The translations under genes and the position numbers were made by a program. This document shows, in pieces, positions 36,234 to 46,800 of a DNA stretch of 64,000 nucleotides (position 1 is the stretch's first letter; every line of letters starts with the position of its first letter). Location of the stretch: the NCBI GenBank assembly GCA_964277385.1, contig OZ195520.1, positions 930,001 to 994,000 on the forward strand. Direction: 5' to 3'. The DNA comes from WRAU01 sp964277385 (GTDB lineage Bacteria > Pseudomonadota > Alphaproteobacteria > WRAU01 > Hepatincolaceae). The notes beneath the pieces are model-generated. The model had not been told where the DNA came from. It ran no database searches and worked only from the letters and a program-made list of their open reading frames with translations.

Positions 36234-37358
36234 CTATTCTACTTTTAAAATGATATTTTGTATATCTTTTTTACTTAAATTTAAAATTATTCCCATAAGA
36301 ATAGCCATAGATATCAAGGATGATCCTCCATAAGATATTAAAGGAAGAGTCATTCCTTTTGTGGGAATAAGATTTATATTAGAAGCAATATGGATAATTG
36401 TTTGTACTCCTAAAACTAACATACTACCAGAAAGTGCCATAATGTTAAAAGAATTTTGTTGTTTTTGTATAAGGTAAAATATTCTATATATCATACTTAA
36501 ATATATTAATATTAAAAATATACTAAATATTATTCCAAATTCTTCTGTACCCACAGTAAAAATGAAATCCGTATGTGAGTCAGGAAGATATTGTTTTACA
36601 ATTCCTTGACCTGCACCCCTACCAAATAATTTACCACCGGCTATAGCATCTAAAGCCTTTGATGCTTGATACGATTTTTCTTCAAATAAAAAGGTATTTA
36701 TCCTGTAATTGACATGAGGAAAAATAAAATACGCAACCACAGAAATTATACTACAAATAAAAGAAACTATCAAAACCCATAGATATCTAATTCCTGTTAT
36801 AAAAATGATCCCAATAAATACAAGGCTAATTAAAATAGTCATTCCTACATCTGGTTGTAATAAAAGAAAACTTACTACTATAGAATAAATTAAAGAAATA
36901 ATCAAATACATTGATATTCTATCTTTTTTTAGTAGCTCCATTTTTTTCCAAGCCAATGCTAAAAAAGCTGGAAAAAAAACTTTCATAAATTCTGATGGTT
37001 GTATAGAAACACCAAAAATATATATCCACCTTTTTGCACCTTTAATTTCATCCCCTATGAGTATTACTAACAGCACAGATACAGCACTAATAATAAAGCC
37101 AAAAAATATAAAAAGTATTAGTTTTCTTTTATCAAGAATGGAAATTATAAAAACAATAAAAATAGAAATAGATAAATAAAGAAGGTGATTTTTTATAAAA
37201 TAAAAAGGCTCAATACCTATTCTAATAGCAACAAAAGGAGATGCTGTAATAACTAAAATAATACCCAAAAAAACAATTAAAAAAAATGATAACAAAATAG
37301 TTTTATCGTTTTGCCACCACCACTTTACTAAAAATTTGTCACTACTGCGTCTTATCAA
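36234..37358 (-). CDS. ftsW: Septal glycan polymerase FtsW (SEDS family)
   Basis: Polytopic peptidoglycan glycosyltransferase acting with FtsI at the septum. 374 residues, about ten helices. SEDS features are visible: GAKRWIYIFGVSIQPSEFMK, LLQPDVGMTILIS, SHTDFIFTVGTEEFG, and the C-terminal SYGGSSLISMAILMG. Between murD and murG in the cluster; 280 non-coding bases separate it from murD, so a second promoter is likely there. Confidence 0.95.
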   Translation of the reverse strand: MIRRSSDKFLVKWWWQNDKTILLSFFLIVFLGIILVITASPFVAIRIGIEPFYFIKNHLLYLSISIFIVFIISILDKRKLILFIFFGFIISAVSVLLVILIGDEIKGAKRWIYIFGVSIQPSEFMKVFFPAFLALAWKKMELLKKDRISMYLIISLIYSIVVSFLLLQPDVGMTILISLVFIGIIFITGIRYLWVLIVSFICSIISVVAYFIFPHVNYRINTFLFEEKSYQASKALDAIAGGKLFGRGAGQGIVKQYLPDSHTDFIFTVGTEEFGIIFSIFLILIYLSMIYRIFYLIQKQQNSFNIMALSGSMLVLGVQTIIHIASNINLIPTKGMTLPLISYGGSSLISMAILMGIILNLSKKDIQNIILKVE

Positions 37359-37638
37359 ACTAAAATATACCTTTCAATTAACTATCTAATAAGATTTTAA
37401 TTAAAAATAATTAACTTATTATTAATTTTATTTTATAAAAAATGTTCTTTAATTGTTTGAAATATAAAGTTTTATAAGTAATTTTACCAATTAATAATGA
37501 CATTTATGCCTTATTTTTATATAAATACAAACAATCTCTTTTAAAAAATATTTTACTTATAAAAATTATTATTTTATGCTGATAATTTATCTATTTTATT
37601 AACCATTTTGATAATATTTTTAATATTAGTGTAACTTA

Positions 37639-39000
37639 TCATAAGTTTTCAATTATTTTTACAAAAGTATCACCTCTTTCTTCAAAACTTTTAAACTGAT
37701 CAAAAGAAGCACAAGCAGGAGAAAGCAACACAACATATTTCTCTTTTTCTTTCAACATCTCATCTTTTAATGCTTCTTTATAAGCAAAGGTTGTAGCTGT
37801 TTGTAAATTTTCAGAAATTTCAAAACATATAGAATTTGCTCTTAATATAATAGAAAAAACTTCTGTTGAACTTCCAATTAAAAATACTTTTTTTACCCAT
37901 TTTAAGTAAGGAAGAATAATATCAAGATTAGACGATTTAGCAACTCCTCCTAAAATTAAATAAACATTATTTTTAGAATTAACATAGGCTTTAAGAGCTT
38001 GCAAGGTTGACTCTTGATTGGTAGCTTTTGAATCATTAATAAAAGTTATATTATTTTTTAATCCTAAATTGTTTTGTCTATGTTTTAATCCTTTAAATGA
38101 TATTATAGATTTTACAATATCCTCATTTTTCATATTAAAAAATTTAGCCACAGCGTATGCAAAACTAATATTGATATTATTATGTTCGCCTTTTAAAAAA
38201 ACTAAATCTGTGGTATCCATAATATTTTTATTATTATAAAAATAGTTATCAATAATTTTATTATCCAAACAATAAATAGATTTTTCATTAATATCATCAT
38301 TTAATTTCACAACTATTTTTTGCTGTTTTGATTGCTCTAAATAATCATTAATTAATTCTTTAGATATAATCGCAACATCTTGAGAAATTTGATTTTCAAA
38401 AATACGATATTTTATATTTTTATAGTTTTCAAAAGTTTCATGATGATCTATATGATCTTCTTGGATATTTAAAAGCAAACTACAATTAAAATGGAGATCA
38501 TTTATTAAATCTATTTGGTACGATGATAATTCAAGTATAATATAATCATACTGTGATGGCTCTATATCAAAAACAGGTACTCCGATATTTCCAGCATAAG
38601 TACATCTTTTAGCATTTTCTGAAAAAATATGTTTAATTAGTGCTGTAACTGTAGATTTTCCATTAGTTCCAGTTACAGCTACATATTTTATTTGAGGATT
38701 TTCTTTTATAAAAAGTTCTATATCACAATAAATTTTAACATTGAATTTTTCAGATTGTTCTAATAGATAATGTCTTTTAGGATGTTTTAAAGGAATACCT
38801 GGTGAAACTATAATAAAATCTAACTCTAAATAATCCCAATTGGCAAATGAAATAAAATTGTAGTTGTTTTGTAATTTTTTTACAACTATAGGGTTTTCAT
38901 CCCATATTAAAACATCAAATCCTAAGTATTGATAGTGTTTATAAGCTGATACTCCTGTTTTCCCTGCGCCTAAAATGGCAATTTTTTTGTTATTTTTCAT
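37639..39000 (-). CDS. murD: UDP-MurNAc-L-alanine-D-glutamate ligase
   Basis: Adds D-glutamate to the precursor. 453 residues. Start KIAILGAGKTGVSAYKHYQ; P-loop GTNGKST at 111-117; later INDSKATNQESTLQAL, the MurD-type region contacting the uracil/ADP; end LLSPACASFDQFKSFEERG, diagnostic for MurD. It ends with TGA, showing TGA is a stop here. Four bases after mraY. Confidence 0.96.
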   Translation of the reverse strand: MKNNKKIAILGAGKTGVSAYKHYQYLGFDVLIWDENPIVVKKLQNNYNFISFANWDYLELDFIIVSPGIPLKHPKRHYLLEQSEKFNVKIYCDIELFIKENPQIKYVAVTGTNGKSTVTALIKHIFSENAKRCTYAGNIGVPVFDIEPSQYDYIILELSSYQIDLINDLHFNCSLLLNIQEDHIDHHETFENYKNIKYRIFENQISQDVAIISKELINDYLEQSKQQKIVVKLNDDINEKSIYCLDNKIIDNYFYNNKNIMDTTDLVFLKGEHNNINISFAYAVAKFFNMKNEDIVKSIISFKGLKHRQNNLGLKNNITFINDSKATNQESTLQALKAYVNSKNNVYLILGGVAKSSNLDIILPYLKWVKKVFLIGSSTEVFSIILRANSICFEISENLQTATTFAYKEALKDEMLKEKEKYVVLLSPACASFDQFKSFEERGDTFVKIIENL

Positions 39001-39004
39001 GATT

Positions 39005-40078
39005 TTAAATATCTAAAAGTAATAAGGCAACTACACTCATAATTATTGTAAAAATCCAAATTCTTTTTACCACTGTCATTTCTGAAATACCTTTTTTTTC
39101 AAAATGATGATGAATCGGAGCCATTAAAAATATTCTTTTCCCTGTAATTTTATAATTATACACCTGAATAATAACCGATAAACTCTCAATTACTAAAAAT
39201 AATCCGGCTACTGCTAAAAATACTTCTTGTTTTAAGGAGACAGCAATCATTCCTAAAGTTGCTCCTATCCCTAACGATCCAACATCTCCCATAAATATTT
39301 TTGCAGGATGGGCATTAAACCATAAAAATCCTAATAAAGCTCCTATTAAAGCCGAACATAATATAATAATTTCCATAATATTATTAAAATAAAATAACGA
39401 GCTATATAAAAATGATGTATAAATTCCTGGTGTGATTATCAAAGTAATTAATAATAAAAAAGATACCAAAATAGCACTTACAACCATACTAGCTAAACCA
39501 TCTAAACCATCTACAAGGTTTACACTATTTGCTGTTCCAACAACAACAAATGCACCAAAAAATAAAATTCCCATGCCAATAGGAAAATAAAAACTATTAA
39601 TAAATGGGAAAAAAACATTTTTAGCAATTTCAGCTGGGTACTCTGGAATCAAATAGTACATAGCGGTTAGCGATATTAATGTACCAACAACAAGTCTAAA
39701 CTTACCGTTTAACCCTTTAGAATTCTTAAGAACTAATTTTAGAAAATCATCTATAAATCCTAGGGTTGTAAAAGCAAAAGATACATATAATATTATTTTT
39801 ATAATATTGTTTAGATCAGCTACCCAAAGATAAGTACTTAACCAAAAGCAAACCATAATTAACAGCCCACCTAGTGTTGGAGTTCCTTGTTTTTTTAAAT
39901 GAGTTTCAGGTCCTTCTTCTCTAATAGGTTGTAACAACTTTTTAGATAATCTAATGATTTTTATATAAGGCTTACCCAAAAGCAACATTAAAAATAATGA
40001 TGTTATAAATGCTAATCCTGCCCTGTGCATGATTGAAATACTTGTTAAATAATTGTTAATTTCAATAAAAAAATTCAT
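39005..40078 (-). CDS. mraY: Phospho-N-acetylmuramoyl-pentapeptide transferase
   Basis: Integral membrane enzyme making lipid I. 357 residues, ten helices. Signatures: GTPTLGGLLIM, TLGFIDDFLK with the catalytic aspartates, NSVNLVDGLDGLAS, and the C-terminal MAPIHHHFEKKGISE. Directly downstream of murF. Complete and well conserved. Confidence 0.97.
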   Translation of the reverse strand: MNFFIEINNYLTSISIMHRAGLAFITSLFLMLLLGKPYIKIIRLSKKLLQPIREEGPETHLKKQGTPTLGGLLIMVCFWLSTYLWVADLNNIIKIILYVSFAFTTLGFIDDFLKLVLKNSKGLNGKFRLVVGTLISLTAMYYLIPEYPAEIAKNVFFPFINSFYFPIGMGILFFGAFVVVGTANSVNLVDGLDGLASMVVSAILVSFLLLITLIITPGIYTSFLYSSLFYFNNIMEIIILCSALIGALLGFLWFNAHPAKIFMGDVGSLGIGATLGMIAVSLKQEVFLAVAGLFLVIESLSVIIQVYNYKITGKRIFLMAPIHHHFEKKGISEMTVVKRIWIFTIIMSVVALLLLDI

Positions 40079-40125
40079 TTTTAGTCCCTATAATCTCTTA
40101 ATTTATGTAACTATAATTTATTCAG

Positions 40126-41535
40126 TTAGTTTTGTAAATAATTAGATATTTTATGCACTAAAGAACCAAAAGAACCCTTAATAAATACTAAATCTCCTTT
40201 ATTTATAACGCCTTTTAAATGATTTATTACATCTTGATAATTCTCAAAATATCTTGATGAAAACTCTTCTTTAATATCTTCATGTAAATTTTTCATTAAA
40301 TTACCAATTAAAATAACTTCTTTAATTTTACCTATTTTTAATAAACTACCTTTCAGTTTTTTATGTTCATTAATTTCATTCTCACCAATTTCTAGCATAT
40401 CTCCTAAGATAATAATTTTGGGACTACATACATTACTAAGAGACTCTATAGAACTACTCATAGATTTATAATTAGCATTATAAGAATCATCAATTAAAGT
40501 AATTTTTTTATTGTAATATAAAAGCTCAGATATTTTTCCTCTACCTTTAGGGATATGAAAATTCATAAAATTTATGATTGCTTTTGTAATATCAACTTCT
40601 AAATATTTTGCAATACCAAAAGCTAAGCTTGAGATCATAGCATTATGTTTTGCAATACTTTTCATTTCATAAGAAATTTCATTTCCAAAAACCGAGGAAG
40701 TAATTTCCATTACATAATTTTTAAATGAAATAGATTTCACATAAATATCAGATTTAGTATTAATCAAAGAAAAAGAAATAACCTTTATGCCTTTTTGTAT
40801 AGCTTTATTTTTTATGTAATTAAAATAAAGATTATCTTGATTTAAAAATAAGGTAGATTGATCATCTAAACCATCAAGTATTTCTGCCTTAGCATCAGCT
40901 ATAAGGTCTAAAGAAGATTTATTCTCATTAGCAATAAAAAATTCTGAATGTGCTTCAGCTATTTCTGTTATAACCACAACTTGAGGTTTTAAGATTTTAG
41001 ATAAGTGAGAAATTTCGCCCTTGGAACTCATACCCATTTCAAATACACCAAATTTAGCTTTATCTGAAATATGAGATAAAGATAACGGTAAACCAATATG
41101 ATTATTAAAGTTACCAAAAGTACTGGATACAACATTATTTTGCTGTAAAATAAAAGTTAATGCTTCTTTTAAAGTTGTTTTACCAACACTTCCTGTAATT
41201 CCTATAAGTTTACCTCCTTGTTTAGCAAACAAGTTAGCGTTATATTTAGAAATATCAGTAATTGCCTGCAAAGTATCTTTAACAATAATAAGATTTTCAA
41301 AATTTGTAGGTTTTTTTCTATAAAAATTTTGAGAAATAAGCAAACTTCCAGCTTCTTTAGATATAGCTTCGTTTAGATAATCATGCCCATCTTTATTTAT
41401 CTTTAAAGATACAAAAGTATCATTTTTTTGTAAAGTTCTACTATCTATTGAATAATGAGATACAGTAAAATTTCCTTTAATTTCAATTAAGTTATTTCCT
41501 AAAGCCTTAAATAAATCTTGTTTGTTTAATTGCAT
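40126..41535 (-). CDS. murF: UDP-MurNAc-tripeptide-D-Ala-D-Ala ligase
   Basis: Attaches D-Ala-D-Ala made by Ddl. 469 residues. P-loop GSVGKTT at 115-121; NFNNHIGLPLSLSH; DDSYNANYKSMSSSIESL; ILGDMLEIGENE. Order murE-murF-mraY is standard. No defect seen. Confidence 0.96.
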   Translation of the reverse strand: MQLNKQDLFKALGNNLIEIKGNFTVSHYSIDSRTLQKNDTFVSLKINKDGHDYLNEAISKEAGSLLISQNFYRKKPTNFENLIIVKDTLQAITDISKYNANLFAKQGGKLIGITGSVGKTTLKEALTFILQQNNVVSSTFGNFNNHIGLPLSLSHISDKAKFGVFEMGMSSKGEISHLSKILKPQVVVITEIAEAHSEFFIANENKSSLDLIADAKAEILDGLDDQSTLFLNQDNLYFNYIKNKAIQKGIKVISFSLINTKSDIYVKSISFKNYVMEITSSVFGNEISYEMKSIAKHNAMISSLAFGIAKYLEVDITKAIINFMNFHIPKGRGKISELLYYNKKITLIDDSYNANYKSMSSSIESLSNVCSPKIIILGDMLEIGENEINEHKKLKGSLLKIGKIKEVILIGNLMKNLHEDIKEEFSSRYFENYQDVINHLKGVINKGDLVFIKGSFGSLVHKISNYLQN

Positions 41536-41576
41536 TTTGCACCCTTAGCTTTTTTATCCTTAGTTATCTATTTTAA

Positions 41577-43058
41577 TTATTCCAGCATTGCTAAGATTTC
41601 TTCTTTATCTGAAAAATGGATTGTAGTATCTCCAATAATTTGATAGGATTCATGCCCCTTACCTGCTACCAATAAAATATCTCCACTATTAAGCGATGAT
41701 ATTGCCGTTTTTATGGCTTCAGATCTACCATCAATATTGTAAACTTCTAAACCATCTCTTAACTCTACACCTTTTTCTATCTCAAATCTAATATCCGCTG
41801 GATCTTCATATCTAGGATTATCATCAGTTATATAAACAACATCAGCATATATTGAGGAAATTTTTCCCATGATTGCCCTTTTAGATTTATCTCTGTTACC
41901 ACCACATCCAAATAATACGTGAAGTTTGTTATGTTGTTCTTTTTTAAGAGTTTTAAGAACTTCTTCTAATGCGTTAGGTGTATGAGCAAAATCAACAAAT
42001 ATTTTATAATTAACATTGTTTTTTGGAATTAAAAGATTTAATCTACCTTCTACCTCCTTAATTTTTGGAGATATAACAACTAAACTATCTATATCAAATC
42101 CACAAGATAAAAGCATTCCCATGGCACAAAGAATATTATAAACCTGAAACTCACCAATTAGATTTATTTCAATATCATACTCTTTATTATCATATATAAT
42201 TTTAATTTCTTGCAAAGTACTATACTTAGTAATAGATAATATTTTTAAACCATTACTGGAATTCATACCATAACTTAATACAGATTTTCCAAGTGAAACA
42301 CATAAATTATTAAGTTTTAGACCCCAGTTATCATCAACATTAATTACCGCATTCCCATTATCAAAATCGGTATATAATCTACTTTTAGATAAAAAATAAT
42401 TATCCATTGTTTTATGATAATCTAAATGATCTTGTGACAAGTTTGTAAAGCCAAGAGTTTTAAAATTTAATCCATCCATTCTATGTTGTTCTATACCATG
42501 ACTTGAACTTTCCATAACAACATAGCTAATACCTTTCTTTGAAGCTATTTTAAAATACTCACATAATACAGATGGACTTGGAGTTGTTAAACAATCTAAT
42601 TCTTTTTTACCATCAATATAAATTCCAAGTGTACCTATCACCATATTTTTAATATTTAGATGATTTAAAATTTGTGATACAAAAAAACTAACTGAACTTT
42701 TTCCATTAGTTCCAGATACCGTTAAAATATTTTGTGGAATATCGTCTTTATATAGAAAAAATGTTGCTCTTGATAAAAAATCTCTTGTATTTTCTACAAA
42801 AACTACATTTTTCTTATTAATTATATTTTGATACTGTTTAGGAATAACTACAAGTAAAGCCCCATTTTGTATAGCATTATCAACAAAATCTACACCATTA
42901 AATTTTTCACCAATAACTGCTACAAAAATACTATTTTTATTTACTTGCTTAGAATTGTCAGTAATGTTTAAAACATCAGAATTTAAATTATCTTCTTTCA
43001 AAGAGTTTGATTCTATCTCGTTATAGAAACTAATAATATCTTTAATTTTTATTTTCAT
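41577..43058 (-). CDS. murE: UDP-MurNAc-L-Ala-D-Glu:meso-diaminopimelate ligase
   Basis: Adds the third stem residue. 493 residues; P-loop GTNGKSS at 116-122. The specificity motif DNPR is present in YITDDNPRYEDP, which marks meso-diaminopimelate-specific enzymes, so the wall is DAP-type. Other landmarks: ESSSHGIEQHRMDG, DFAHTPNALEEVL, GCGGNRDKSKR. Its start overlaps the end of ftsI by 17 bases, indicating coupling. Confidence 0.97.
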   Translation of the reverse strand: MKIKIKDIISFYNEIESNSLKEDNLNSDVLNITDNSKQVNKNSIFVAVIGEKFNGVDFVDNAIQNGALLVVIPKQYQNIINKKNVVFVENTRDFLSRATFFLYKDDIPQNILTVSGTNGKSSVSFFVSQILNHLNIKNMVIGTLGIYIDGKKELDCLTTPSPSVLCEYFKIASKKGISYVVMESSSHGIEQHRMDGLNFKTLGFTNLSQDHLDYHKTMDNYFLSKSRLYTDFDNGNAVINVDDNWGLKLNNLCVSLGKSVLSYGMNSSNGLKILSITKYSTLQEIKIIYDNKEYDIEINLIGEFQVYNILCAMGMLLSCGFDIDSLVVISPKIKEVEGRLNLLIPKNNVNYKIFVDFAHTPNALEEVLKTLKKEQHNKLHVLFGCGGNRDKSKRAIMGKISSIYADVVYITDDNPRYEDPADIRFEIEKGVELRDGLEVYNIDGRSEAIKTAISSLNSGDILLVAGKGHESYQIIGDTTIHFSDKEEILAMLE

Positions 43059-44709
43059 TTTCCAGCTGATTTACTCCTAATACATAATCTACAATTGATT
43101 GTTGATCATCTTTTTTTACATCTTTTGTATCATCTTCTACTTTTTCTATAGAATAAGTTGTAGCAATTTTTGAAATAATATTCCTAACAACAGGAGCAGA
43201 TAAAACCCCTCCAGTTATACTATAACCATTATAACTAACGCGTTTAGGTTCATCTATTGTTAGCACCACAACATATTTAGGATCATTACTAGGGAAAAAA
43301 GCAGCAAAAGAGGCTATAACAACATTTTTTTGATACTTACCACGTACTTGTTTTTCAGCAGAGCCTGTTTTACCAGCTACAGAATATCCTGTAACATCAC
43401 CTCTTCTACCTGAACCTTTTGCTACTGTTAATCTTAACATTTTACGCATTTTTTCCGATACTTTTTCTGATAATACCCTTTTTTTAGGTATATTTTCTAA
43501 ATTTTCTTCTCTTTTTAGCAATGTTAAAGGAATATAATTTCCTCCATTAATAATTGCTGAAAAAGAATTTGTAAAAGTAGCTTGAGATTGTGCTAAGCCA
43601 TAACCATAAGAAACCGTCATCGCAGTTAAATCGTTCCATTTAGATTGCGTTAAACTTGCTGTTTTTTCGGTAATTTCTAAACTTGTTTCCTTAAATAATT
43701 CAAACTTATTGAGATAATAAATTTGAGTATTAATTCCTATTTCTTTCATCATAATAGATGTTGCAATATTAGAAGAATACATAAGAGACTCAGGAATATT
43801 AATAGACCTATTCATATAACTAAAGTCAACAATAATATAAGATCCATTAACTATTGGCTTAGAAACATCAAATAAATCATCAACATGATAAGTACCATTT
43901 TCTAAAGCCATCGCAACACTAAATACTTTAGAAATTGATCCTGGTTCATTTAATCCTTGAGTTACATAATTAAACATATTGTTTAAATTAATATCAACAC
44001 GATCATTAGGATTAAAATCAGGTAAAGAAACCATCGCCAATACTTCTGATGTTTTAGGATTTACAATCATCCCATAGCCACCTTTAGCCTGATTTTTTAG
44101 CACTGCATCTGAAATCTCATCATGTAATATTCTTTGTAGTTTTAAATCAAGTGATAATTTTACATCTTTTTTATATAGCTCATCATTAAACGAGTTTTCT
44201 ACTCCACTAACACCTTTACCATCAATATCAGTTATTCCCACAACATGAGAAAATAAAGATCCATAAGGATAAACTCTCTTAGTTTCTTTCTCAAAATAAA
44301 TTCCTAAAACACCTTTGTATTTTAGTTTTTTATCTTCTTCTTCTGTGATATTCCTTTTAACCCATAAAAAAGAAGCATTAGAATTAACCATTTTTTCTGC
44401 AACATCCTTAGATATGGCTAAACTATCTACTAAAGCATCTATTGCTTGATTTTTATCTTTAATATTTTTAGGTCTTAAATAAACCGAAACAGAAGGAATT
44501 TCTATAGCTAAAACATTACTATTTCTATCTGTTATATCATAACGTCTTAATTTAGTATTAGATGAAGAGTACGATGAGAAATCTTTTTTATAACCAACAA
44601 TAGATAAATACACCAATTTAACTATAATTATAAAAAAAACAACAAAAATTACATATAAGACAAAATGTAGTCTTTTTTTTATAGTATTATTGGTATTATT
44701 ATTCCTCAT
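43042..44709 (-). CDS. ftsI: Septal transpeptidase FtsI (PBP3)
   Basis: Class B penicillin-binding protein that crosslinks septal wall with FtsW. 555 residues. One N-terminal helix (about 13-36), a pedestal domain with GVSGVENSFND at 166-176, then the transpeptidase: catalytic S258 in S-I-S-K261, second motif S312-S-N314, third motif K447-T-G449 (SVAGKTGSAEK). The catalytic set is complete. Adjacent to ftsL upstream and murE downstream. Confidence 0.96.
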   Translation of the reverse strand: MRNNNTNNTIKKRLHFVLYVIFVVFFIIIVKLVYLSIVGYKKDFSSYSSSNTKLRRYDITDRNSNVLAIEIPSVSVYLRPKNIKDKNQAIDALVDSLAISKDVAEKMVNSNASFLWVKRNITEEEDKKLKYKGVLGIYFEKETKRVYPYGSLFSHVVGITDIDGKGVSGVENSFNDELYKKDVKLSLDLKLQRILHDEISDAVLKNQAKGGYGMIVNPKTSEVLAMVSLPDFNPNDRVDINLNNMFNYVTQGLNEPGSISKVFSVAMALENGTYHVDDLFDVSKPIVNGSYIIVDFSYMNRSINIPESLMYSSNIATSIMMKEIGINTQIYYLNKFELFKETSLEITEKTASLTQSKWNDLTAMTVSYGYGLAQSQATFTNSFSAIINGGNYIPLTLLKREENLENIPKKRVLSEKVSEKMRKMLRLTVAKGSGRRGDVTGYSVAGKTGSAEKQVRGKYQKNVVIASFAAFFPSNDPKYVVVLTIDEPKRVSYNGYSITGGVLSAPVVRNIISKIATTYSIEKVEDDTKDVKKDDQQSIVDYVLGVNQLENENKN

Positions 44710-44713
44710 TTTG

Positions 44714-45043
44714 TTATTCTTCTATAAATGATTTTGTTTTTTTTCTTAACAATGAAATATCGGATTGTTTAATTTCTTTAACTAAATCAGGAGAATATTT
44801 TTTCACAAGCATTTGTAAGTATTCTTTATTATTAAGATAATGCCATTCTGCTTTTAAAGATTGCAAGGTTTCATAATTTTTAAACATTTCTTTATTTAGT
44901 TTTGCAATTTTCATTTCCATAAATTTTTGTTTTAAAGCTAAAACTGTAGAAACTAAAACTAGAAAAACCATTATAAAAATTAATAGATTTAGAATGCCTC
45001 TCATATACTTCTCACTATCAAAATAACTATATTTTTTCTGCAA
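44714..45043 (-). CDS. ftsL: Cell division protein FtsL-like
   Basis: 109-residue bitopic protein with one helix (about 16-37) and a periplasmic heptad-like region (MKIAKLNKEMFKNYETLQSL), ending in a polar tail. Conservation is low, so the call rests on topology, size and position between rsmH and ftsI. Two starts are possible: TTG at 45043, overlapping the rsmH end, or ATG at 45004 with a GAGAAG just upstream; the second gives 96 residues. FtsL works with FtsB/FtsQ to activate FtsWI. Confidence 0.8.
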   Translation of the reverse strand: MQKKYSYFDSEKYMRGILNLLIFIMVFLVLVSTVLALKQKFMEMKIAKLNKEMFKNYETLQSLKAEWHYLNNKEYLQMLVKKYSPDLVKEIKQSDISLLRKKTKSFIEE

Positions 45044-46028
45044 ACCTTAATTTTGATGATGATGATGGTGGATTTATAATAACCTCATCTTCTTTGGGTA
45101 AAATTGGTTTTTTAGTTAAAATTTTAAATTTATTATTAGTATTATCATCATTTGGTTTATTTTTAGTAAATTCTTGATTCCTTTTAGAAGATTCACTCTC
45201 ATATTTTTTAGGAATATAACCTTCATTATTTAAAAAATCTTTAACTATTCTATCTTCTAATGAATGAAAACTAACAACAACTAATCTACCATTTTCATTT
45301 AGATATTTATAACTGTTTTTTAAAGCTTCTTGAAGCTGATGAAGTTCATCATTAATATATATTCTTATAGCTTGGAAACTTTTTGTTGCTGGATCTGTTC
45401 TATTTTTCCCATTGCTAAATCCAACCACACCGCGAACTATATTTGCTAATTGTTTTGTAGTTTTGATTTCTTCTTTAACTCTACTATTTATAATCTTTTT
45501 AGCAATTTGCTTAGCTTTGTGCTCTTCTCCATAATAAAAAATAACATCCGCTAATAATTCTTGAGAGGCTTTATTAATGAACTCATAAGCTGATGTTTTA
45601 TTTAAACCCATTTTCATAGATAAATCACCATCATTTTTAAAAGAAAATCCTCTATTAGCATTATCAATTTGCATAGAAGAAAAACCAAGATCCATAACTA
45701 TCCCATCAATCTTCAAACCTAAAGAACCTAAAATTTCTGGATAATTAGAAAAAGTAGATAAATGAAAGCTGAATCTATATTTATACTGATTTGATAATTC
45801 TTCTACAAATGGAAGAACTGTTTCATCTCTATCTATTGCTATTACTTTTGTGTTAGGATTTGATAAAATAAAAGAGCTATATCCACCTGCTCCGAAGGTA
45901 CAATCTAAATAAATTTTTTGCTCACTAGAGTTTTCTTCTGGTAAATTTAGTGATTCTAAAACTTCTCTAATAAGAACAGGAAAATGAGGACGATTTTTCT
46001 TCAAAAAATCTAAATCTATTTGTTTCAT
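45027..46028 (-). CDS. rsmH: 16S rRNA m4C1402 methyltransferase RsmH (MraW)
   Basis: SAM-dependent methyltransferase for C1402 of 16S rRNA. 333 residues from the ATG at 46028; an in-frame ATG 21 bases upstream has no ribosome site. N-terminus RPHFPVLIREVLESL; SAM motif LDCTFGAGGYSSFIL; GIVMDLGFSSMQIDNANRGF; ATKSFQAIRIYINDEL; VVSFHSLEDRIVKDF. It heads the protein-coding dcw cluster; no mraZ precedes it, rnpB does instead. Confidence 0.95.
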   Translation of the reverse strand: MKQIDLDFLKKNRPHFPVLIREVLESLNLPEENSSEQKIYLDCTFGAGGYSSFILSNPNTKVIAIDRDETVLPFVEELSNQYKYRFSFHLSTFSNYPEILGSLGLKIDGIVMDLGFSSMQIDNANRGFSFKNDGDLSMKMGLNKTSAYEFINKASQELLADVIFYYGEEHKAKQIAKKIINSRVKEEIKTTKQLANIVRGVVGFSNGKNRTDPATKSFQAIRIYINDELHQLQEALKNSYKYLNENGRLVVVSFHSLEDRIVKDFLNNEGYIPKKYESESSKRNQEFTKNKPNDDNTNNKFKILTKKPILPKEDEVIINPPSSSSKLRFAEKI

Positions 46029-46103
46029 AAAACACTCAATAAAATACATTTAATTAGATATTTATAAGATTATAACATAAAAGAATTTTTCATATAAAAT
46101 TTT

Positions 46104-46498
46104 TGTCAGATAGCCTATAAGCCGGGTTCTGTTCGTAAGTAAACTTACTTGGTAATTATTTATCTGGGATTATTGTTACCAACAACCTCATGCGACCCAC
46201 CATAATATAGACCTCAGAAACAAAGGCTGTTAAACCTAATAAATTAGATTTAACTCTATTTAACTTGGTCTTGCTCCAAAGAAGGTTTGCCTTGCCTTTT
46301 CTGTTACCAAAAAAGCGGTGAGCTCTTACCTCACCGTTTCACCCTTGCCTTAATATATAAATATAAAAAGGCGGTTTATTTTCTGTTGCACTTTCTCTTA
46401 GGTTGCCCTAGCTGGCCATTAACCAGTCTTTCGTTTCTGTGGAGCCCGGACTTTCCTCTACTAAATTAAATCTAGCAGTAATTACCCAGCTATCTGAC
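46104..46498 (-). ncRNA. rnpB: RNase P RNA (class A)
   Basis: Ribozyme that matures tRNA 5' ends. On the minus strand the 5' portion carries the universal GAGGAAAGTCCGGGCTCCAC (around 46438-46457), preceded by CAGATAGCTGGG. The 3' portion carries the conserved AGAACCCGGCTTATAGGCTA followed by TCTG, so the terminal helix P1 (CAGATAGC with GCTATCTG) closes the molecule. Conserved segments such as AGGGTGAAACGGTGAGGTAA are in between. The length of about 395 nt is typical. A T-rich stretch follows the 3' end. Placement next to the mraZ/rsmH start is a common alphaproteobacterial arrangement. Confidence 0.96.
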
Positions 46499-46533
46499 TA
46501 CATAAAACTATCTTATATACTGCAATATGTCAA

Positions 46534-46761
46534 TTAAGTAAATTTTTTGCTAGTTATATATAATATATCTAGCATTACTACTTTGATTTCGCTTTCACTT
46601 AGTCCCAGCTCTAACCCTAATTTCATATATTCTTCTAGATTATCTAATATATTTATATTCCTATTACGAGATTCTATTTCTAATTTATCTATTTTATTTA
46701 ATGTTATATAGGTACTCCAAAAAATCGTAGTGCTTCCATCTTGGGTTGCATCATACATCAT
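46534..46761 (-). CDS. Hypothetical 75-residue protein
   Basis: Unrecognised. The frame starts with two ATGs (MMYDATQDGSTTIFWSTYIT) and ends LGLSESEIKVVMLDILYITS. There is no convincing ribosome site, and the frame is open for about 15 codons further upstream, so the start may be elsewhere or lost. It lies between rnpB and the small membrane frames downstream of the TPS exoprotein. It could be the cytoplasmic end of a fragmented protein. Confidence 0.35.
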   Translation of the reverse strand: MMYDATQDGSTTIFWSTYITLNKIDKLEIESRNRNINILDNLEEYMKLGLELGLSESEIKVVMLDILYITSKKFT

Positions 46762-46800
46762 TCTAAACTGTTTATTTGATATAAATACTAAAATACTTTA

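Noticed and set aside
46287..46469. A 60-codon plus-strand frame.
   Set aside because: It is antisense to the conserved core of RNase P RNA.
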